DNA of 64,000 bases from Achromobacter sp. UMC71 (GTDB lineage Bacteria > Pseudomonadota > Gammaproteobacteria > Burkholderiales > Burkholderiaceae_B): positions 403,925 through 467,924 of the forward strand of contig NZ_LZZT01000031.1 of assembly GCF_014170305.1 (NCBI RefSeq). Direction: 5' to 3'. The position numbers and the translations under genes were made by a program. The notes beneath the pieces were generated by a model. The model saw only the letters and a program-made list of their open reading frames with translations. It ran no database searches and was not told the origin of the DNA. Below, one piece after another: positions 37,682 to 46,134 of the stretch. How positions within the stretch are numbered: the first letter of the stretch is position 1; each line of letters begins with the position of its first letter.

Positions 37682-37755
37682 CCCCCCCGAAGCGCTACGC
37701 GCTTTCCCCCAGGGGCATGCCAGCGGACCGGCGGAGCCCGGATCCGCGGCATCCT
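37682..37755. repeat. REP-like palindromic intergenic element
   Basis: Immediately after the binding-protein stop: C7, then hairpin AAGCGC-TAC-GCGCTT (37690-37704), CCCCCAGGGG, and a second stem GCGGA (37723-37727) with TCCGC (37743-37747). Such compact GC-rich multi-hairpin units at gene ends are typical of dispersed REP-like elements; a related one lies at 39635-39715. Confidence 0.5.
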
Positions 37756-37814
37756 GCTAGAGCCGTGCGCAATAAAGCAGTAACGATATCTGTTGAAGCA
37801 TTAACCCTACTGAC

Positions 37815-37838
37815 CCACCCCGGTGAAAACCGGGGTGG
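37815..37838 (+). promoter_or_regulatory. Stable hairpin with GNRA-type loop just before the permease start codon
   Basis: CCACCCCGGT-GAAA-ACCGGGGTGG: a perfect 10-bp GC-rich stem with a GAAA tetraloop, ending 6 nt before ATG 37845. The only purine-rich segment that could serve as a ribosome site (GGGGTGG) is inside the 3' arm. It could cap the upstream binding-protein transcript, sequester the permease ribosome site, or both. Confidence 0.6.
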
Positions 37839-37844
37839 CGCCTC

Positions 37845-38768
37845 ATGACCGGATTTCTGATTAAACGCGTGTTGCAGGCGGTCTTCGTGATCGTGGCCGT
37901 GACGCTGCTTGTTTCCTATGCCGTGCGCCTGACCGGCGACCCCGCGCTGATGCTCAGCCAGGGTTCGGGCAGCGTCACCGAGCAGGACCTGGCCAATATC
38001 CGCCAGGCGCTGGGCCTGAACCGCCCGTTCCACGTGCAATACCTGAGCTACATGCAGGGCCTGCTGCATGGCGATTTTGGCCGCAGCTTCATGGGCGGCA
38101 CGCCGGTCGCCAAGCTGATCGGCGACGCCCTGCCCGCCACGCTGATGCTGGCCTTCACGTCGTTGATCGCGTCGATCCTGATTTCGCTGCCGCTGGGCAT
38201 CCAGGCCGCCATCAAGCGCGGCAAGGCCACCGACCAGACCATCCGCATCCTGTCGCTGGTGGGCTTGTCGTTTCCGAACTTCTGGCTAGCGCTGATGCTG
38301 GTGCTGCTGCTGTCGATCACCTTCCCGCTGCTGCCGCCATCGGGCTGGAGCGGTCCGGCCAGCCTGGTGCTGCCGTCGCTGACGATGGCCATCATCCTGT
38401 CGGCCACCAATATCCGGCTGGTGCGCACCACCATGCTGGAAACGCTGTCCGCGCAGTACATCATGGTGGCGCGCAGCAAGGGCCTGAAGGAACGCGTGGT
38501 GCTGTACAAGCACGCGCTGCGCAACTGCGCCATTCCGCTCATCACCTACCTGGGCCTGCAGTTCGGCGGCCTGATCGGCGGCATCGTCGTCATCGAGATG
38601 GTGTTCAACTGGCCCGGGCTGGGCACGCTGGCGTTCGACGCCATTTCCGGCCGCGACTACCCGGTGCTGCAAGGCACAGTCACCGTGCTGGCCGCCGTCA
38701 TTGTCCTGGTCAACCTGATCGTCGATATCGCCTACGGCATCGTCGACCCCCGTATCCGCACGCGGTAA
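37845..38768 (+). CDS. ABC transporter permease, DppB/OppB type
   Basis: Inner-membrane permease of 307 residues. The N-terminal helix LIKRVLQAVFVIVAVTLLVS and the RLTGDPALML loop are DppB-like. The EAA loop is YIMVARSKGLKERVVLYKHA followed by LRNCAIPLITYLG. The ribosome site appears buried in the preceding hairpin, so its translation may be lower than that of the binding protein, as is usual for ABC importers. The second permease starts 5 bp after its stop. Confidence 0.95.
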   Translation: MTGFLIKRVLQAVFVIVAVTLLVSYAVRLTGDPALMLSQGSGSVTEQDLANIRQALGLNRPFHVQYLSYMQGLLHGDFGRSFMGGTPVAKLIGDALPATLMLAFTSLIASILISLPLGIQAAIKRGKATDQTIRILSLVGLSFPNFWLALMLVLLLSITFPLLPPSGWSGPASLVLPSLTMAIILSATNIRLVRTTMLETLSAQYIMVARSKGLKERVVLYKHALRNCAIPLITYLGLQFGGLIGGIVVIEMVFNWPGLGTLAFDAISGRDYPVLQGTVTVLAAVIVLVNLIVDIAYGIVDPRIRTR

Positions 38769-38773
38769 GCCCT

Positions 38774-39640
38774 ATGCAGACCACCACTCCCACCGCCGCC
38801 CCCGCCGCGCCCAAGCCGCGCAGCCGCTACCGTTCGCTGGAATTCGTGCTGGGCGCCGCGCTCACCGGCATCATGATTCTGCTGGTGCTGACCTCGGGCT
38901 GGCTGTTTCCCGATGGCGGCGAAGCCATGGATCTGGCCGCCCGCCTGACCGCCCCGTTCACCACGGCCGCCCACCCCTTCGGCACCGACCCGCTGGGCCG
39001 GGACGTGCTGGCCCGCGTAATCGTGGGCGGCAAGATCTCGCTGATGGTGGGCTTCATCTCGGTGCTGGGCGGCGCCCTGCTGGGCATCGTCATGGGCCTG
39101 ATCGCCGGCTACTACCGCGGCTTCTGGGACATGATCGTGATGCGCTTTGCCGACGTGCAGCTGGCGCTGCCGTTCATCCTGGTGGCGATCACCTTCATCG
39201 CCATCCTGGGCGGCGGACTGTTCAACGTCATTTTCTTCATGATCATTTCGCAGTGGGTGCAGTATGCGCGCCTGGTGCGGGCGCAGGTGCTGGCGCTGCG
39301 TGAACGCGAATTCGTGCTGGCCGCGCGTGCCTTCGGGGTGCGCGATCTGGCCATGATCCGCCACCACATCGTGCCCAACCTGCTGGGTCCGCTGGTTATC
39401 CTGATGACGCTGAACGTGGCCAACAATATCCTGCTGGAAAGCAGCCTGACCTTCCTGGGCCTGGGCGTGGACCCCATGATTCCGAGCTGGGGCGGTATGC
39501 TGGCCGATGGCCGCACCTACATGCAGACGGCGTGGTGGGTCAGCGTGTTTCCGGGGCTGGCGATCATGTTGACGGTGCTGGGCTTGAATCTGTTGGGCGA
39601 CTGGCTGCGCGACCGTCTCGACCCCACCGGAAAAGTGTAG
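38774..39640 (+). CDS. ABC transporter permease, DppC/OppC type
   Basis: Inner-membrane permease of 288 residues with a Pro/Ala-rich N-terminal tail before TM1. The family motif HPFGTDPLGRDVLARVIVGG and the EAA loop REFVLAARAFGVRDLAMIRH are present, with IVPNLLGPLVIL after it. It pairs with the DppB-like protein encoded directly upstream. The stop codon lies inside the first copy of a 15-bp direct repeat that begins a REP-like element. Confidence 0.95.
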   Translation: MQTTTPTAAPAAPKPRSRYRSLEFVLGAALTGIMILLVLTSGWLFPDGGEAMDLAARLTAPFTTAAHPFGTDPLGRDVLARVIVGGKISLMVGFISVLGGALLGIVMGLIAGYYRGFWDMIVMRFADVQLALPFILVAITFIAILGGGLFNVIFFMIISQWVQYARLVRAQVLALREREFVLAARAFGVRDLAMIRHHIVPNLLGPLVILMTLNVANNILLESSLTFLGLGVDPMIPSWGGMLADGRTYMQTAWWVSVFPGLAIMLTVLGLNLLGDWLRDRLDPTGKV

Positions 39641-39715
39641 GCCCCTACGGTGTAGGCCCCCACGCCGCACCCGCTGCGCGGGCTTGCTGCCCCCCAAGGG
39701 GGCGGCCCTGCGGCG
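39635..39715. repeat. Direct repeat plus three-way-junction REP-like element
   Basis: GTGTAGGCCCCTACG (39635-39649) is followed directly by a copy with one mismatch (39650-39664). Then outer arms CGCCGCA (39663-39669) and TGCGGCG (39709-39715) enclose two hairpins: CCCGC-TGC-GCGGG (39670-39682) and GCCCCC-CAA-GGGGGC (39689-39703). The folded form would be a compact cloverleaf between the permease and M14 peptidase genes. Confidence 0.6.
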
Positions 39716-39738
39716 GGGCTAAGCACATTTGAGGATTG

Positions 39739-41484
39739 ATGACGATGGTTTTGCTGGAAAAAACATTCGACCGCACGCTGGACGTGTGGGTACATGCCTA
39801 CAAGGCGCCGGCCTGGCGCGGCGCCACGGTCGAGGGCTGGCTGTTCGAGGGCGTGGATGCGCGCCGCGAGGCCGAGGCGCGGCTGGCGCAAGCCGGCGTC
39901 ACCGCGCGCTTTCGCAGCGCCTACAAGCCGCTGGTGCACTACTTCCTGGAAGACGTGCAACGTGACGGCCTGGTGTCGGTCGACCTGCGCTATCCGCTAC
40001 ATGAACACGCCCAGGCCAAGCGTTTCACGCTGGAAGCCTATCCGCTGACCGCGCTGCTGCCCGGCGTGCGCGTCGCGATGCACGCCGGCGGAGCGGACCT
40101 GCACTACGACGTGGTGCTGACCTACGCCGACGGCAGCCGCCGCGAAGACCGCGTGTACGCCCCCAACCAGCTCGGCCAGGCGCAGGACGGCACGCCCGAA
40201 TTGTCGCCCACCGGCTGGCTGCGCGTGCGCGACGCCGACGGCGCGATCCAGACCGATGCGGCGCATGCCACCGAGTACCAGCTGGCCTTCCGCGGCATCG
40301 TGGACGCGGTGCGCAACCACGCCTGGGGTGCACACGAACCCTACTTCGACCGCCTGGAAATCCGTGTCGACCTGCCGGGCATGGACTTCGCCCTGCCGGT
40401 GGACGAAGAGATCGTCAGCACCTTCGAAGCGCTGCACGAAGACCTGTATTTCTCGCTGCTTGAACACTTCCAGCAGCACTCGGGCCGCCCGTCCGGCGAC
40501 CGCGGCCTGCAGCCCGGCCAGATCATTCCCGACATCCGCCGCCACGACGGCGCGGCGCGCGTCTCGGTCACGCTGGAGCCCTTCGTCGCGCCGGCGGTGG
40601 TCGCGCCCGCGCCGCTGGCCGGCCCGCTGGCCGAGCTGCGCGAGCCGCTGCCCGCCCCGCAGATCGCCGGCTGTGTCGCCGCGCTAGGCGGCGACGCCTT
40701 CCAGGCCGTGTCGCGCCAGGGCCGTCCGGTGCTGGGCACGTACCTGCGCGGCCCCGGCCCCGCGGTATTCATTTCGGGCGCGCAGCACGCCAACGAAACC
40801 TCTGGCGTCGTGGGCGCCCTGCGCGCCGCGCAGGCGCTCAAGGCCCGCGGCGACGCGCACTTCGCGCTGATCGCCTCGGAAAACCCCGACGGCTATGCGC
40901 TATTCAACCGCCTGCGCGAACAGCACCCGCGCCACATGCTGCACGCCTCGCGCTACAGCGCGCTGGGCGACGATATCGCCTACCGCGAACACGCGCCGTT
41001 CTTCGAGCGCGACGGCCGCCACCAGGCCCATGCCATCAGCGGCGCGCAATTGCACATCAACCTGCATGGCTACCCGGCGCACGAATGGACCCGTCCCCTG
41101 TCGGGCTACCTGCCGCGTCATTTCGAGTTGTGGACGATTCCCAAGGGCTTCTTCCTGGTGCTGCGCCACCACCCTGGCTGGAGCGAACGCGCCCGCCGCC
41201 TGATCGAAGGCGTGACGGCGCGGCTGGCCCGCAAGGTGCCCGGCCTGGTGGAATTCAACGCCCGCCAACTTGAACTATTCCACGCCCATGCGCTCGAAAC
41301 CGGATTCGATGTGCTGAACGGCATCCCCGTGCAGGTCACGGAGACCGACCGGGAAGAACTGCCGATGGCGTTGATTTCCGAGTTTCCGGATGAAACCGTC
41401 TACGGGGACCGCTTCGTTTTCGCGCATACTGTGCAAATGGAAACCGTCTTGGCGGCCACTGACATTTACCGATCGGGCTTGTAG
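39739..41484 (+). CDS. M14-family zinc metallocarboxypeptidase-like protein
   Basis: 581 residues without a signal peptide, so cytoplasmic. The C-terminal half is an M14 domain. Zinc ligands are likely H350 and E353 (ISGAQHANETSGVVGAL) and H443 (HINLHGYPAHEW). SENPDGYALFNRLREQHPRH is typical substrate-side sequence. The N-terminal 300 residues form a separate, mostly beta domain that I do not recognise. Two starts follow GAGG: ATG 39739 and ATG 39745. As part of a peptide ABC operon, it probably trims the imported peptide or amidated compound; the exact cleavage is unknown. Confidence 0.85.
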   Translation: MTMVLLEKTFDRTLDVWVHAYKAPAWRGATVEGWLFEGVDARREAEARLAQAGVTARFRSAYKPLVHYFLEDVQRDGLVSVDLRYPLHEHAQAKRFTLEAYPLTALLPGVRVAMHAGGADLHYDVVLTYADGSRREDRVYAPNQLGQAQDGTPELSPTGWLRVRDADGAIQTDAAHATEYQLAFRGIVDAVRNHAWGAHEPYFDRLEIRVDLPGMDFALPVDEEIVSTFEALHEDLYFSLLEHFQQHSGRPSGDRGLQPGQIIPDIRRHDGAARVSVTLEPFVAPAVVAPAPLAGPLAELREPLPAPQIAGCVAALGGDAFQAVSRQGRPVLGTYLRGPGPAVFISGAQHANETSGVVGALRAAQALKARGDAHFALIASENPDGYALFNRLREQHPRHMLHASRYSALGDDIAYREHAPFFERDGRHQAHAISGAQLHINLHGYPAHEWTRPLSGYLPRHFELWTIPKGFFLVLRHHPGWSERARRLIEGVTARLARKVPGLVEFNARQLELFHAHALETGFDVLNGIPVQVTETDREELPMALISEFPDETVYGDRFVFAHTVQMETVLAATDIYRSGL

Positions 41485-41492
41485 CGCTTGTC

Positions 41493-41930
41493 ATGAACAT
41501 CCGAGAACGCAACCACGGCGACGACCTCGCCCTGGTGGATATCTGGCTCCGTTCGGTGCGCGCCACCCACACGTTCCTGAGCGAAAAGGAAATCCAGGCC
41601 ATGTACCCGCAGGTGCTCAACACCTACCTGCCGTCGGTACGCGTCTGGGTCTGTGAGGACGACGCCGGCGAGGTCGCCGGCTTCATGGGCCTGAACGGCA
41701 ACAAGGTCGAAATGCTGTTCGTCGACGCCAACAAGCGCGGCAAGGGCGCCGGGCGCCGTCTGCTGAATTTCGCGCTGTCCCTGCACGGCAGCCTGCAGGT
41801 CGACGTGAACGAGCAGAACCCGCAAGCCCACGGCTTCTACAAGCACTACGGCTTCCAGGACGTGGGACGGTCGGAAACCGACGCGGCCGGCCAGCCGCGG
41901 CCGATCATCCACATGAAACTGGCGGGCTGA
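41493..41930 (+). CDS. yjaB: GNAT N-acetyltransferase, YjaB-like
   Basis: 145 residues, close to E. coli YjaB (147). Shared features are IWLRSVRATHTFLSEKEI, WVCEDDAGEVAGFMGL, the acetyl-CoA loop DANKRGKGAGRRLL and DVNEQNPQAHGFYKHYGF. It starts 8 bp after the peptidase stop, so it is the last gene of the peptide-uptake operon. The acceptor substrate of YjaB is not established; co-transcription suggests that an amine released from the imported compound is acetylated, which is inference. Confidence 0.87.
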   Translation: MNIRERNHGDDLALVDIWLRSVRATHTFLSEKEIQAMYPQVLNTYLPSVRVWVCEDDAGEVAGFMGLNGNKVEMLFVDANKRGKGAGRRLLNFALSLHGSLQVDVNEQNPQAHGFYKHYGFQDVGRSETDAAGQPRPIIHMKLAG

Positions 41931-41985
41931 CCCGCCTGGCGGCCGCGCCAACGTGCCCGGGCGCCGGACGGCCAGGCTGCCAGCC

Positions 41986-42057
41986 GCCGGAGCGCCGGAG
42001 CGCCGGAGCGCCGGAGCGCCGGCCGCCGGATCGCCGGCCGCCGGATCGCCGGCCGCC
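41986..42057. repeat. GC-rich tandem repeat (8-bp units passing into 15-bp units)
   Basis: Four exact copies of GCCGGAGC (41986-42017) are followed by about 2.7 copies of GCCGGCCGCCGGATC (42018-42057). It lies between convergent genes. Exact tandem copies suggest slippage and possible length variation between strains. A run of G (42076-42081) follows nearby. Confidence 0.85.
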
Positions 42058-42102
42058 CAATCTTCCACCCTCGCAGGGGGGGCAGCTTGCCGATGCCCTT
42101 GC

Positions 42103-42315
42103 CTACTTCGTTTCGCCGTGCCGCGCGCGCCACGCCTTGAGCGCGTCGCGGTATTCGTCCATCGCTTCGTTATAGGTGTCGTAAACGCACGGGATGCAGC
42201 CACTATTGCAGCATTCCTCGGGCGCGGGCGCCTCGGGTGGAACGGGCGGCGGATCGTCGGCGGCGGCGGGCGGGGTATCGCGGGTCGTCATGGCAACATT
42301 GAACACGGCATTCAT
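42103..42315 (-). CDS. Oxidoreductase-like domain protein (small Cys-rich)
   Basis: 70 residues with a Pro/Ala-rich N-terminus and a conserved C-terminal motif ECCNSGCIPCVYDTYNEAMD, with C35, C36, C40 and C43 followed by an amphipathic helix (EYRDALKAWRARHG). This matches the small oxidoreductase-like N-terminal domain found in bacteria and mitochondria. Function unknown; the four cysteines may bind metal. The start at 42315 overlaps the GNAT stop (ATGA), supporting coupling; an internal ATG at 42291 is the alternative. Confidence 0.8.
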   Translation of the reverse strand: MNAVFNVAMTTRDTPPAAADDPPPVPPEAPAPEECCNSGCIPCVYDTYNEAMDEYRDALKAWRARHGETK

Positions 42316-42905
42316 ACCGCCATGTTAGCGCCGCCGCGGATCTGCCCGGGGACTTGGCCGGCGGCCGAGGCCAGCGCCAGCCATTGCTCGCGCCGGATTT
42401 CGTAGCGCAGCTTGCAGGCCTCGCCTTCGCCCGTGGTTTCGATCCAGCGCAGGCCGCACTTCTGCATGACCCGCAACGACGCGGCGTTGGCCTGCACGGC
42501 CACCGCGCTCAAGGCCTGCACTGGCAGGCGCTCGAAGCCCAGCGCCAGCAATACCCGCGTGATCTCCGAGGCGTAGCCCCGGCCCCAACAGGCGGCCTGG
42601 AAGGCGTAGGCGATCTCGACCCGTTCCACCTTGCCCGACACCGCCAGCTTGAGCCCGGCGCGGCCCGCTAGGGCGCCGCTGTCGCGTTCGGTCAGCACAT
42701 ACATGCCGTAGCCCTGCTCGGCCCAGTGCAGCAGGTTGTGCTGCACGTAGCGCCGGCTGGACGCGGCATCGCGCGTGCCGCCCATAGTGGCCATCAGGGC
42801 GGCATCGGCGTGCATGGCGGTGATGAAAGGCAGGTGGGTCTGCGACATGCGCTCGGCGCGCAGGCGCGTGGTGACGAAGGATTCAGGCAGCAAGGCGGAC
42901 GGCAT
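42312..42905 (-). CDS. GNAT N-acetyltransferase, RimJ/RimL-like
   Basis: 197 residues. FVTTRLRAERMSQTHLPFI opens the domain, AYAFQAACWGRGYASEITRVL is the acetyl-CoA loop and VAVQANAASLRVMQKCGLRW the C-terminal motif. The start MPSALLPES is chosen because the frame extends far upstream into the antisense of the transglycosylase gene. It is translationally coupled (ATGA) to the small oxidoreductase-like gene. Acceptor unknown. Confidence 0.86.
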   Translation of the reverse strand: MPSALLPESFVTTRLRAERMSQTHLPFITAMHADAALMATMGGTRDAASSRRYVQHNLLHWAEQGYGMYVLTERDSGALAGRAGLKLAVSGKVERVEIAYAFQAACWGRGYASEITRVLLALGFERLPVQALSAVAVQANAASLRVMQKCGLRWIETTGEGEACKLRYEIRREQWLALASAAGQVPGQIRGGANMAV

Positions 42906-43000
42906 GGAAGCGGGCGGCAGACGAAGACAGACAATGCCTTCATCATACCGGCCCCGCCCCCCTTGCGGCCATCCGCCGAAACGGCGAATCCGCAGCCCGC

Positions 43001-44590
43001 TTACGACCCCGGCCTGGCCTTGACGTTGCCGGCCGGCTTGGCGCTGAGCGCGTCGTAGATGCGCTTGCCAACGCGGCCGTCCTGCGGCAGGTTGCGCTTT
43101 TCTTGTTCGGCGCGGACCGCGTCGCGGGTCTTGGCGCCGGGGATGCCGTCGGCGATGCCGATGTCGTAGCCCAGGCCCGAGAGCATTTCCTGCACCTGCT
43201 TGATCTGGGCGCGCGACAGGCCCGGGTCGTCGGTGGGCCAGGCGGTCGCCAGCGCCGGGCCGCCTTGCAGGCGGTTCAGCAGCAGCGACACTGCCAAGCC
43301 GTAGCGGCGCGACTGGTTGTAGTGCAGGATCGCGTCGAAATTGACGGTGGCCAGGAAGATCGGGCCCGTGGCGCCGGTGGGCGCGAACAGATAGGCCTGC
43401 TCCTCGTTGCCCGAGGCCAGCTTGAGCGCCGCGCCGTTGCCCTGCTTGAGGCCTGCCTGGGCCCACTGGGCGATGCTGCGGCGGTCTTGCGAACCGACAT
43501 ATTCTGCATCCGGCGCGGGCGGAATGGCCGCGGCCACGTCGGCCGGCACCCGCACTTCGACCACGGCGGGCAGGCCGTGAGTCCATTTGGCGCGGCGCTT
43601 GCGCAGGTGGTTGGCGGTAGACGCCAAGGCGTCCGGCAGCGAGTTGTACAGGTCGATCTTGCCGTCGCCGTCGCCATCCGCGGCCAGCTCGTAGAACGAG
43701 GTGGGGATGAACTGCGTCATGCCGAAGGCGCCGCTCCAGGAACCGACGAAATTGTCGGCCGACACGATGCCGTCGCGCAGCAGGCGCACCGAGGCGTAGG
43801 CGTTCTTTTCCCACAGCGGCTTGTTCTCGGTGCAGGCGCGGGTCAACCAGGCGTTGAGCACGTCGGTCTTGCCGATCTGGCGGCCGTAGTTGGTTTCGAT
43901 GCCGAAGATGGCGACCAGCGTGGCCGGGTCCACCTGGTATTGCTGGCTGATGGCGCCCAGCTGCTTGCCATACTTGGCCAGCACGGCGCGGCCGTCGTTG
44001 ACGCGTTCGTCATCGACCGTCTTGGCGATGTAGTCCCACCAGCTTTCGCGGCCTTCGGGCTGGCCCTGGGCAGACGCGACGGTGGTGGGCAGCAGCTTGG
44101 CGTTGGCCGTGTACTTGTCCCAGTCGGCCACCGTCAGGCCGTTGGCCGTGGCGCCCTTGCGCAGCTTGGCGATGCAGGCCTTGGTGTCCAGTTCGGTCGG
44201 GATGATGACCTTGGGCGAGGTGGCCGAGGCGGCCGGCGCCGGGGCGGCGGCGGGCGCTGGCGCAGGTGCGGCGGCAGGGGCTGGCGAAGGTGCAGCAGCG
44301 GGCGCAGGCGCATGGACGTTGGTCGGTGGCGCGGCCAGCGACGGATCGGGCTCGACTGCGGGGGCAGGCGCCGCGGGAGCGGCGGTCGCAGCCGGCGTCG
44401 AGGGATCGTCGAAGCTGCGCTTGGGCGTCAGTACCGGCGCGGGCGCCGGCTGTGCCGCGGGACTGCGCGAACCGGTGGCGGAAGACGGCCCTTCGGCCTG
44501 GGCAATGCCCACGGTGGCCACGCTCAGCGCGGCGGCCACTACGGCGCGGGCAAAGGGATCGATTCGGGCGCGAAGAAGACGCTGTCGCAT
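43001..44590 (-). CDS. Lytic murein transglycosylase, MltB family, with C-terminal peptidoglycan-binding domain
   Basis: 529 residues. A signal peptide (AVVAAALSVATVGIA, cleavage near AQAE) is followed by a long Pro/Ala-rich linker of about residues 40-125. The MltB/SLT domain has the catalytic glutamate E232 (VAIFGIETNYGR), then SWSGAFGMTQFIPTSFYE and FDAILHYNQSRRYGLAV. The C-terminal PG_binding_1 domain includes VQEMLSGLGYDIGIADG. It cleaves glycan strands to 1,6-anhydromuropeptides in the periplasm. There is no lipobox, so it is soluble or secreted, unlike E. coli MltB. Confidence 0.93.
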   Translation of the reverse strand: MRQRLLRARIDPFARAVVAAALSVATVGIAQAEGPSSATGSRSPAAQPAPAPVLTPKRSFDDPSTPAATAAPAAPAPAVEPDPSLAAPPTNVHAPAPAAAPSPAPAAAPAPAPAAAPAPAASATSPKVIIPTELDTKACIAKLRKGATANGLTVADWDKYTANAKLLPTTVASAQGQPEGRESWWDYIAKTVDDERVNDGRAVLAKYGKQLGAISQQYQVDPATLVAIFGIETNYGRQIGKTDVLNAWLTRACTENKPLWEKNAYASVRLLRDGIVSADNFVGSWSGAFGMTQFIPTSFYELAADGDGDGKIDLYNSLPDALASTANHLRKRRAKWTHGLPAVVEVRVPADVAAAIPPAPDAEYVGSQDRRSIAQWAQAGLKQGNGAALKLASGNEEQAYLFAPTGATGPIFLATVNFDAILHYNQSRRYGLAVSLLLNRLQGGPALATAWPTDDPGLSRAQIKQVQEMLSGLGYDIGIADGIPGAKTRDAVRAEQEKRNLPQDGRVGKRIYDALSAKPAGNVKARPGS

Positions 44591-44735
44591 GGCAATCCTG
44601 AAAATTCGAAGTCAGCCCGGATCGTACCGCGACCGGCCGCCGAAATCGAACGGGGCGGACCCACTTATCCCACTTCAAGCGGCCCGCCTTGACCGGTTCC
44701 CCCCAGACGCCGCCATTGTGGGCAGCGGGCAGCGG

Positions 44736-46124
44736 CTACGCGGTCTGACCTGCCGGCCGCGCCAAGCCGGCAGGCGGGCGACGCAGCACGTGCAGGCAAA
44801 GCGTCATCGCCAGCAAGGAAAACAGCCCAAAGCCCAGGGTCTGCCCCAGCAGCACACCCTCCGGCCCGCCGTAGCGCGCGCCCAGCCACACGAAGGGCAG
44901 CGTGCCAACTGTGGCGCGCAGCCAGCCGATGGCGGTCGCGTAGGTGGCGTGGCCGAGGTTGTTGAAGACCGCGATGGACACGAAAAAGAAGCTGTTGACC
45001 GCCCAGGCGAAGCTGCCATAGCGACAGAAGAACAGCACTAGTTCGCGGCCCTCTCCAGACACCTTGAACAGGTCAGCGATCCAGGGCCCCAGCAACGCCA
45101 GCAGCAGCGCCGCGCCGAATCCATACGCCAGGGCCCCCCCGGCCGTCAGGCGCACGGTGCGGCGGACCCGGTCCCAGTGCCCTGCGCCCAGGTTCTGGCC
45201 CAGGATCGGGCCGATGGCGCCCGGCAGCACGAAGAACATCGAATACGCCAGCTGCAGCACCCGGTCCACCACAGTGGCGCCGGCCATGACGCTGGGGCCG
45301 AAGCTTGCATAGGTGGAAGCGGTGAAGATGACCGCGGCGGGCGTGGCCAGCGCACTCAGCCCGGCCGGCAAGGCGATGCGGCCCACTGCGGCCAGTTCGG
45401 CCCCCAGCCGCGCGCGCTCGGGCCTCGCCACCAGGCGGTGCTTGCCGAATACCAGCCAGCCGCCCAGCGCCAGCGTCGCCGCGCGCCCGATGCCCCCAGC
45501 CCAGGCTACGCCGACCATGCCGCCGTCCAGCACAAAGATCACCAGCGGATCCAGCACCGCCACGGTGGCGGTGCCGGCCAGCAGCACCCACATGGATTGG
45601 CGGCCATGCCCGGCCGCGCGCAGCAGATTGGACAGCATCATGCCCAGGCCCATGACGGTGGCGAACGGCGCCGTGATGGCGACGTAGGACAACACCAACG
45701 CCCGCACGTCCGGCGCCAGGCCTATCGCCTGGGTGAACGGGCCGATGGCCGCCAGGTACAGGGCAGCCGAGACCGCCATCGCCAATGCCATGAGCACCAA
45801 CGACGCCGCCGCCATGCGACGGGCCTCGCGCGCATCGCCAGCGCCCAAGGCACGCGATACCCGCGCCACCCCGCCCACCGTGACGCCCATGGCGACGGAA
45901 ATGACGGTGAACAGGGTCATGGAACCGAAACCCACTGCTGCCAGCACGGCTTCGTCGCGTAGGGTGCCCAGGTAAAGCAGGGTCAGAAATTCCACGCCGA
46001 ACACAGCCAGCATGCTGGTCCAACCGGTCAGCACCATTTCGAGCACGTGGCCGCGTAGCGGGCCGGACACGAAACGGGCGAGAACGGTCGACGGGGATGC
46101 GGTCGGGGCGCCAGCGATGCTCAA
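44736..46124 (-). CDS. MATE family efflux transporter (probable TTG start)
   Basis: Inner-membrane multidrug/metabolite exporter of 462 residues with about 12 helices in two halves. Typical MATE segments are MVLTGWTSMLAVFGVEFLTL, MGVTVGGVARVSRALGAGD, LPGAIGPILGQNLGAGHWD and WAVNSFFFVSIAVFNNLGHA. The frame extends upstream but overlaps the lipoprotein gene, so the TTG at 46124, 10 nt after that gene's stop, is preferred; a GTG near 46071 is an alternative. It is probably co-transcribed with the lipoprotein gene. Confidence 0.86.
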   Translation of the reverse strand: MSIAGAPTASPSTVLARFVSGPLRGHVLEMVLTGWTSMLAVFGVEFLTLLYLGTLRDEAVLAAVGFGSMTLFTVISVAMGVTVGGVARVSRALGAGDAREARRMAAASLVLMALAMAVSAALYLAAIGPFTQAIGLAPDVRALVLSYVAITAPFATVMGLGMMLSNLLRAAGHGRQSMWVLLAGTATVAVLDPLVIFVLDGGMVGVAWAGGIGRAATLALGGWLVFGKHRLVARPERARLGAELAAVGRIALPAGLSALATPAAVIFTASTYASFGPSVMAGATVVDRVLQLAYSMFFVLPGAIGPILGQNLGAGHWDRVRRTVRLTAGGALAYGFGAALLLALLGPWIADLFKVSGEGRELVLFFCRYGSFAWAVNSFFFVSIAVFNNLGHATYATAIGWLRATVGTLPFVWLGARYGGPEGVLLGQTLGFGLFSLLAMTLCLHVLRRPPAGLARPAGQTA

Positions 46125-46134
46125 GCCGCGCCCG

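Noticed and set aside
41466..42203. 245-codon minus-strand frame crossing the tandem repeat
   Set aside because: It is antisense to the YjaB-like gene and repetitive; no ribosome site and no family.
42906..43814. N-terminal extension of the GNAT frame by about 300 codons
   Set aside because: It lies in an alternative frame of the transglycosylase gene; the acetyltransferase domain begins at the chosen start.
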